From the NCBI GenBank assembly GCA_011390235.1, contig JAABSS010000456.1, positions 1 to 9,945 on the forward strand: a stretch of DNA of 9,945 nucleotides, read 5' to 3'. Below, piece by piece: positions 4,966 to 9,945 of this stretch. The stretch's first letter is position 1, and each line of letters starts with the position of its first letter. This DNA comes from Desulfotignum sp. Lineage in GTDB: Bacteria > Desulfobacterota > Desulfobacteria > Desulfobacterales > Desulfobacteraceae. The notes beneath the pieces were generated by a model. That model saw only the letters and a list, made by a program, of their open reading frames with translations. It was not told the DNA's origin and did not search any database. A program made the position numbers and the translations under genes.

Positions 4966-7224
4966 TCAGCTCTTGAAATGAAACGTCAGGTTGTCATTTT
5001 TCAAGCCGATGGTGATTTTTCCGCCTTTTTCCAGTTTGCCGAAAAGAATTTCATCCGTCAGCCTGTCTTTGATACTGGTCTGGATCAGTCTGTCCAGGGG
5101 ACGGGCGCCGAATTTGGGATCATACCCTTTCAGGGCCAGCCAGGTTCTGACACGCGGAGAATAACCCAGAGAAATGTGCTTGGTTTTGAGCATTTTTTTG
5201 AGTTCATCCATGTTTTTGTCCACGATCTTTTCCATGACCGGTTCAGACAGGTGGTTGAACTGGACAATGCCGTCCAGGCGGTTGCGGAATTCCGGGCTGA
5301 AGGTTTTTTCCACAGCTTTCAGACCCTTGGTGTCTTTTTGGGCGGTCTGGGCCCCGAATCCGATATTGTTGGCACTCATTTCCCTGGCCCCGGCATTGGA
5401 GGTCATGATGATGACCACATTCCGAAAATCAGCTGCCTTGCCGTTGTTGTCCGTGAGGGTGGCATAATCCATCACCTGGAGCAGGATATTGTACAGGTCC
5501 ATGTGCGCTTTTTCAATTTCATCCAGAAGCAGTACACAATACGGGTGCTTGCGGATACTGTCCGTAAGAATGCCGCCCTGGTCGAATCCCACATATCCGG
5601 GAGGTGCACCGATGAGACGGGAAACCGCATGTTTTTCCATGTATTCGCTCATGTCGAACCGCATGAATTCAATCCCCATGTTCCAGGCCAGCTGTTTGGC
5701 AACTTCTGTCTTGCCCACGCCTGTGGGTCCGGCAAACAGAAAAGAGCCGATGGGCCGGTCCGGTGCTGCAAGGCCTGCCCTGGACCGCTTGATGGCAGTG
5801 GTCAGGGTGTGGATGGCATCATCCTGACCGTAAATCACCTTGAACATTCTGTCGGGCAGAGATTCCAGATTGGCCCTGTCCGTGGATGTCACCGATGTTG
5901 CCGGTACCTTGGCAATCTTGGCGACAATGGTTTCAATATCTTTGGGGGTGACATTCCTGCGGTTGGCAGCCCCTTTGAGGCGCAGAAATGCCCCGGTTTC
6001 ATCAATGACATCAATGGCCTTGTCCGGTAAAAACCGGTCATTGATGTATTTGTCCGACAGATAGGCTGCCGCTTCGATGGTCTGGTCCGAATAATGCAGA
6101 CCGTGGTGTTTTTCATAATAGGGCCGCAGTCCCATGAGGATCAACCGGGTTTCCTCCACACTGGGTTCAGCCACCTCGATTTTTTCAAACCGCCGGGAAA
6201 AGGCCCGGTCTTTTTCAAAATGGTTTTTGTATTCCTCATAGGTGGTGGTGCCGATGCATTTGAGTTCCCCGGAAGAAAGTGCGGGCTTCAAGATATTGGA
6301 TGCATCCATGGAACCTGAACTGGTGGCCCCGGCCCCCACAACGGTGTGGATTTCATCGATCACCAGCAATGCGTTCTCTTTTTGTTCCAGTGCGCTGAGA
6401 ACATCTTTGAGCCGCTGTTCAAAATCGCCTCTGTATTTGGTGCCGGCCAGCAAAGCCCCCATGTCCAGGGAAAACAGTTCACTGTCCTGGAGCAGCTCCG
6501 GTACTTCGTGGTTGTGGATTTTCAAGGCCAGTCCTTCGGCAATGGCGGTCTTGCCCACGCCCGGATCTCCCACCAGGATGGGGTTGTTTTTGCGGCGCCG
6601 CACCAGGATCTGCATCACCCGGTCGGTTTCATTTTCCCGTCCGATAAGGGGATCGATCTTGTTGTCCCTGGCCCGGGATAAAAGGTCGGTGGTAAATATT
6701 TCCAGTGGATCTTTTTTCTTCTGCCGCTGGGCTTTTCTGTCATCCATTTTGAACATTTTCTGGGCCGGATCCGGCTGCTGCTTGGATTTGTTTTCTGTTG
6801 CTGTTGCATGGGAAATATGGCGCAGCACATCCAGGCGGGTGATGCCTTCGGATTCTAAATAAAAGGCTGCGTGGGAGTCTTTTTCCTGAAAAATGGATGC
6901 CAGAATATCCCCGAGATTCACCTCGGTTTTTTCCGCAGACCTGGCATGGTTGATGGCCCGCTGGATCATGCGCTGGAAGCCGATGGTCTGCTGGAGAACA
7001 TATTCTTCCTGGGAATCTATTTTTGTGAGTTTTTCTTCAAAAAACTTTTCCAGTTCATTCTTTATCTGTCCAGGGTTTCCACCGCATTTTTCAATAGTTT
7101 CCGATCCTGATACATGGTTCAGGATCGCATAAAGAACATGCTCCACGCATACATATTCATGACGTCTTTTTTTGGCTTCCCTTACGGCAAAACCAAGAGT
7201 TGTGCTCAGTTCTTTGCTTATCAT
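4966..7224 (-). CDS. clpA: ATP-dependent Clp protease ATP-binding subunit ClpA
   Basis: A 752-residue two-ring AAA+ unfoldase that feeds substrates to the ClpP peptidase in the cytoplasm; length matches E. coli ClpA (758). The N-domain, where ClpS docks, covers about 1-142, followed by a charged linker at about 143-172. D1 ring: Walker A GDPGVGKT at 219-226, Walker B LLVIDE at 286-291, pore loop KYRG at 263-266 and the arginine pair R344-R345. D2 ring: Walker A GPTGVGKT at 499-506, Walker B LLLDE at 565-569 and pore loop GYVG at 543-546. The ClpP-docking tripeptide is IGF at 621-623, where E. coli ClpA has IGL, so ClpP contact should be intact. There is no long middle domain as in ClpB or ClpC. 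The start is backed by AAGGAG nine bases upstream, inside the end of clpS. Stop and aat start abut. Confidence 0.97.
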   Translation of the reverse strand: MISKELSTTLGFAVREAKKRRHEYVCVEHVLYAILNHVSGSETIEKCGGNPGQIKNELEKFFEEKLTKIDSQEEYVLQQTIGFQRMIQRAINHARSAEKTEVNLGDILASIFQEKDSHAAFYLESEGITRLDVLRHISHATATENKSKQQPDPAQKMFKMDDRKAQRQKKKDPLEIFTTDLLSRARDNKIDPLIGRENETDRVMQILVRRRKNNPILVGDPGVGKTAIAEGLALKIHNHEVPELLQDSELFSLDMGALLAGTKYRGDFEQRLKDVLSALEQKENALLVIDEIHTVVGAGATSSGSMDASNILKPALSSGELKCIGTTTYEEYKNHFEKDRAFSRRFEKIEVAEPSVEETRLILMGLRPYYEKHHGLHYSDQTIEAAAYLSDKYINDRFLPDKAIDVIDETGAFLRLKGAANRRNVTPKDIETIVAKIAKVPATSVTSTDRANLESLPDRMFKVIYGQDDAIHTLTTAIKRSRAGLAAPDRPIGSFLFAGPTGVGKTEVAKQLAWNMGIEFMRFDMSEYMEKHAVSRLIGAPPGYVGFDQGGILTDSIRKHPYCVLLLDEIEKAHMDLYNILLQVMDYATLTDNNGKAADFRNVVIIMTSNAGAREMSANNIGFGAQTAQKDTKGLKAVEKTFSPEFRNRLDGIVQFNHLSEPVMEKIVDKNMDELKKMLKTKHISLGYSPRVRTWLALKGYDPKFGARPLDRLIQTSIKDRLTDEILFGKLEKGGKITIGLKNDNLTFHFKS

Positions 7225-7530
7225 AACTGCTTACTCCTTTTCCATCGTACTCTTTAAAGGAAAACCCCTGCTGCCTGCGAGATGGTGAACTGTTTCAACT
7301 TTGGTTTCTGCGATTTCCCTTGTATAGACACCGCATACTGCTTTCCCTTTATTATGTACATTAAGCATTATTTGCATTGCTTTTTCAAGTGATTTTCCAA
7401 AAACATTGACAAGAATTTCCACAACAAATTCCATGGTGGTATAATCGTCATTATGGAGAATGACTTTATATCTGGGCGGTTTTTCATTACGCGCTCTTGA
7501 AAAGGTATCCGCTTTTGTTTTGGAATCAGT
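7021..7530. other. Low-GC segment covering clpS and the first codons of clpA
   Basis: Hand counts for 60-base lines from 7021 to 7500 give 185 G or C in 480, about 38 percent, with individual lines as low as 32 percent. Sampled lines on either side are clearly higher: 6961-7020 is 50 percent, 6301-6360 is about 58 percent, and parts of secA near 8461-8520 are above 70 percent. The dip covers clpS and roughly the first 68 codons of clpA. Confidence 0.7.
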
Positions 7531-7539
7531 GGCTGCCAT
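7231..7539 (-). CDS. clpS: ClpS, N-degron adaptor for ClpA
   Basis: A 102-residue ClpS, which binds proteins with N-terminal Leu, Phe, Tyr or Trp and hands them to the ClpA N-domain. The flexible N-terminal tail needed for delivery covers about residues 1-20. The core begins with PPRYKVILHNDDYTTMEFVV at 21-40: N30 and D31 match E. coli N34 and D35, which grip the substrate alpha-amino group. M36 matches the gatekeeper M40 and H62 matches H66. KAVCGVYTREIAETKV at 66-81 is the other conserved block. Having the full set argues for strict bulky-hydrophobic specificity. The start has AGGAG six bases upstream, overlapping the secA stop, and the last codons carry the clpA ribosome site, so the three genes are tightly coupled. 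Base composition is much more AT-rich than in its neighbours. Confidence 0.96.
   Translation of the reverse strand: MAATDSKTKADTFSRARNEKPPRYKVILHNDDYTTMEFVVEILVNVFGKSLEKAMQIMLNVHNKGKAVCGVYTREIAETKVETVHHLAGSRGFPLKSTMEKE
7234..7239 (-). promoter_or_regulatory. Ribosome binding site of clpA inside the end of clpS
   Basis: AAGGAG on the minus strand, nine bases before the clpA ATG. The same bases encode the final Lys-Glu of ClpS and run straight into its TAA, so ribosomes finishing clpS cover the clpA start region, which would help keep adaptor and unfoldase synthesis linked. Confidence 0.75.
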
Positions 7540-7545
7540 GGGCTA

Positions 7546-7550
7546 CTCCT
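7546..7550 (-). promoter_or_regulatory. Ribosome binding site of clpS overlapping the secA stop
   Basis: AGGAG on the minus strand, six bases before the clpS ATG. Its first two bases are the last two of the secA TAG stop codon (TAGGAG), so clpS translation is probably coupled to secA. Confidence 0.75.
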
Positions 7551-9945
7551 ATACCATACAGCATTTTTTATATTTTTTTCCGCTGCCGCAGGGGCAGGGG
7601 TCGTTTCGCTGGACCTTTTTGTCGGAACGTTTCACCGGCTGCCTGAGGGCGCCGTCCTGGGAATGGGAAAAGGTCAGGTCCTGTTTTTCCTTCGGCAACA
7701 ATTCATCTGCAGGAACAGACATGGAAATCTGGATTTTAAATAAAATATCCACGATTTCTTCTTTGATACGTTCCATGAGTCCGTGGAACATGTCAAATCC
7801 TTCTTTTTTATAGATCCGCAGCGGATCCTGCTGGGCATATCCCCGCAGACCGATGCCTTCTTTCAAATGATCCATGGACAACAGGTGTTCCTTCCACCTT
7901 GTGTCCACGGTCTGTAAGATGACAAACCGTTCCAGGGATCTGGCCTGGTCTTCACCGATCATGGCTTCTTTTTGTTCATATTGCGCTTTTGCCCCGGCAA
8001 AAACATACTCGGCCAGGGCATCTGCATCGGCAAAGGATGCAGCATCTGCTGACAGCTTCAGATCAAAATTAAACACCTGTTTGACTGATTTTTCAAGACC
8101 CTGCAGATCCCATTGGTCCACCGGGGTTTTTTCCTTGGCAACGCTGTTCACCAGTTCCCAGGCCTTGTCTTCGACCATGTCCATGACAACGGATTTGAGG
8201 TTGTCCTCCATGAGGGCCTGGCGGCGCTGCTGGTAGATCACCTCCCGCTGCTGGTTCATGACATCGTCAAATTCCAGCAGGTGCTTTCTGATTTCAAAGT
8301 TATGGCCTTCCACCTTGGACTGGGCGTTTTCAATGGCTTTGGAAATAAAGGGATGTTCAATATGTTCGCCTTCTTCAATGCCCAGCTTGTCCATGACCGA
8401 ATGGATGCGTTCTCCGCCGAAAATGCGCAGCAGGTCATCTTCCAGAGACAGGTAGAACCGCGAGGTTCCCGGATCTCCCTGGCGGCCGGACCGGCCCCGC
8501 AGCTGGTTGTCGATGCGCCGGGATTCATGGCGGGAGGTGCCCAGAATATGCAGCCCCCCCAGTTCCACCACCCCGTCTCCGAGCTTGATGTCGGTTCCCC
8601 GGCCGGCCATGTTGGTGGAGATGGTCAACGCCCCTTTCTGGCCGGCATTGGCAACGATCTCTGCTTCCGCCTTGTGGTGTTTGGCATTCAGCACGTTGTG
8701 GGGAATCCCTTTTTTTTTGAGGGTTTTGCTCAGATCCTCTGACACATCGATGGAGATGGTGCCCACCAGCACAGGCTGGCCTTTTTTGTGCAGGGCAATG
8801 ATCTCCTTGATGGCGGCATCATATTTTTCTTTTTTGGTTTTATAGATCAGGTCGGCAAAATCTTTGCGGACCATGGGTTTGTGGGTGGGGATAACCAGCA
8901 CGTCCAGGTCATAGATTTTCTTGAATTCCGGGGCTTCGGTCTCTGCCGTACCGGTCATGCCCGACAGTTTTTCATACATGCGGAAATAGTTCTGAAAGGT
9001 AATGGAAGCCAGGGTCTGGTTTTCGTTTTCAATTTTCACCCCTTCTTTTGCTTCCAATGCCTGGTGAAGCCCTTCGCTGTAGCGCCGGCCGCTCATGAGC
9101 CTGCCGGTGAATTCATCCACGATCACCACCTGGTTGTTTTTGACAATATAGTCGGTGTCCCGCTTGAACAGGGTATGGGCTTTCAACGCCTGGGTCAGGT
9201 GGTGCAGAATTTCAATGTTGGCCGGGTCATATAAGTTGTCCACGTTCAACATTTGTTCTCCCTTGGCAATACCTGCTTCGGTAAGGGAGGCGGTTTTGGA
9301 TTCTTCATCCAGGGTATAGTCCACATCTTTTTTAAACCCGGGTAAAATGGTGTTCACCTGGGTATATAAATGGGTGGATTTTTCAGTGGGTCCTGAAATG
9401 ATCAAAGGGGTTCTGGCCTCATCGATGAGAATGGAGTCCACCTCATCCACAATGGCAAAGTTGAGATTGCCCTGGGCCAGGCTTTGTTTTTCAAACTTCA
9501 TGTTGTCCCGCAGATAATCAAACCCGAACTCATTGTTTGTACCATAGGTGATATCTGCGCTGTAGGCCTCTTTTCTCTCCTGGTCTGTCATGTTATGGAG
9601 AATCACGCCGGTGCGCAGTCCGAGGAACCGAAAAATCTGGTCCATCCATTCCGCATCCCTGCCGGCCAGATAGTCATTGACCGTTACAATGTGCACCCCT
9701 TTGCCGGACAGGGCATTCAGATAGGCGGGCAGGGTGGACATCAACGTTTTTCCCTCCCCGGTTTTCATTTCAGCGATCATGCCCTGGTGCAGGGCGATAC
9801 CGCCGATAAGCTGTACATCGAAATGGCGCATTTCAAGGGTGCGCACCGATGCTTCCCTGACCAGGGCAAAAGCTTCAGGCAGCAGTTCTTCCAGAGATTC
9901 TCCTTTGTTGAACCGTTCTTTGAACACCGGGGTCTGTTTGGCCAT
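7549..9945 (-). CDS. secA: Preprotein translocase ATPase SecA (5' end missing at window edge)
   Basis: The C-terminal 798 residues of SecA, the motor that pushes unfolded preproteins through SecYEG. The first visible codon is an ATG, but the protein would then start at [12 protein letters not shown], which aligns with an internal stretch of SecA; roughly 40-50 N-terminal residues lie beyond the window. Visible parts, numbered from that Met: Walker A MKTGEGKT at 60-67, [13 protein letters not shown] at 89-101, [15 protein letters not shown] at 135-149, Walker B VDEVDS at 166-171, the preprotein cross-linking region at about 180-330, MTGTAETE at 330-337, and nucleotide-binding domain 2 with [12 protein letters not shown] at 445-456 and [10 protein letters not shown] at 484-493. 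The helical scaffold follows, then a variable linker. The C-terminal zinc motif C784-x-C786-x8-C795-C796 is a four-cysteine version where E. coli has Cys-His, indicating SecB or ribosome binding. The gene heads the clpS-clpA-aat run. Confidence 0.98.
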   Translation of the reverse strand: MAKQTPVFKERFNKGESLEELLPEAFALVREASVRTLEMRHFDVQLIGGIALHQGMIAEMKTGEGKTLMSTLPAYLNALSGKGVHIVTVNDYLAGRDAEWMDQIFRFLGLRTGVILHNMTDQERKEAYSADITYGTNNEFGFDYLRDNMKFEKQSLAQGNLNFAIVDEVDSILIDEARTPLIISGPTEKSTHLYTQVNTILPGFKKDVDYTLDEESKTASLTEAGIAKGEQMLNVDNLYDPANIEILHHLTQALKAHTLFKRDTDYIVKNNQVVIVDEFTGRLMSGRRYSEGLHQALEAKEGVKIENENQTLASITFQNYFRMYEKLSGMTGTAETEAPEFKKIYDLDVLVIPTHKPMVRKDFADLIYKTKKEKYDAAIKEIIALHKKGQPVLVGTISIDVSEDLSKTLKKKGIPHNVLNAKHHKAEAEIVANAGQKGALTISTNMAGRGTDIKLGDGVVELGGLHILGTSRHESRRIDNQLRGRSGRQGDPGTSRFYLSLEDDLLRIFGGERIHSVMDKLGIEEGEHIEHPFISKAIENAQSKVEGHNFEIRKHLLEFDDVMNQQREVIYQQRRQALMEDNLKSVVMDMVEDKAWELVNSVAKEKTPVDQWDLQGLEKSVKQVFNFDLKLSADAASFADADALAEYVFAGAKAQYEQKEAMIGEDQARSLERFVILQTVDTRWKEHLLSMDHLKEGIGLRGYAQQDPLRIYKKEGFDMFHGLMERIKEEIVDILFKIQISMSVPADELLPKEKQDLTFSHSQDGALRQPVKRSDKKVQRNDPCPCGSGKKYKKCCMV

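Noticed and set aside
4978..6030. A 350-codon open frame on the plus strand opposite clpA
   Set aside because: It lies wholly antisense to the conserved clpA D2 region, and its translation shows no family resemblance and has the odd composition of a shadow frame. Long antisense openings are common in high-GC third-position genes.
8113..8742. A 209-codon open frame on the plus strand opposite secA
   Set aside because: It mirrors the secA NBD2 and scaffold coding sequence, with no recognisable domain, so it is a shadow frame.
9943..9945. The ATG at the window edge as the true secA start
   Set aside because: The following residues align inside the SecA N-terminal region, and all bacterial SecA proteins have some 40-50 residues before this point. 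It is an internal Met that coincides with the cut.

Overview
The window is a densely coded chromosomal stretch from a Gram-negative bacterium. Its character fits a Desulfobacterota (deltaproteobacterial sulfate reducer, Desulfobacteraceae-like) genome. That guess rests on the style of the OleD, YihY, HDOD and nitroreductase proteins and on their combination; no rRNA or other taxonomic marker is present. There are nine protein genes, gaps of only 0 to 44 bases, and no tRNA, rRNA, CRISPR array, insertion sequence or phage gene.

Left arm, plus strand (1-2357): an extended short-chain dehydrogenase closely resembling OleD of long-chain olefin biosynthesis, followed 32 bases later by a YihY/BrkB-family inner-membrane protein with a C-terminal winged-helix-like domain. 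The YihY gene begins inside a patch of short in-frame tandem repeats carrying four GATATC palindromes.

Right arm, minus strand (9945 down to 2402), in transcription order: secA (5' end cut by the window edge), clpS, clpA, aat, fxsA, a small nitroreductase and an HDOD-domain protein. The first four are tightly coupled: 9 bases between secA and clpS, 6 between clpS and clpA, 0 between clpA and aat. ClpS, ClpA and Aat are the recogniser, unfoldase and tagging enzyme of the bacterial Leu/Phe N-degron pathway, so the cluster holds nearly the whole pathway except ClpP. All key residues I could check are present. A strong sigma-70-like promoter (TTGACA, 16 bases, CATAAT) lies across the 3' end of aat. 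It probably gives fxsA, the nitroreductase and the HDOD gene their own transcription.

The two arms converge with 44 bases between them and no recognisable hairpin terminator. A roughly 500-base stretch covering clpS and the first part of clpA has markedly lower GC (about 38 percent by hand count) than the sampled flanking coding sequence. I see mostly well-known gene families here and no convincing undescribed system. The points most worth a second look are the compact N-degron operon, the promoter inside aat, the GC dip at clpS, the repeat-built start of the YihY gene and the metal-site-intact HDOD protein.
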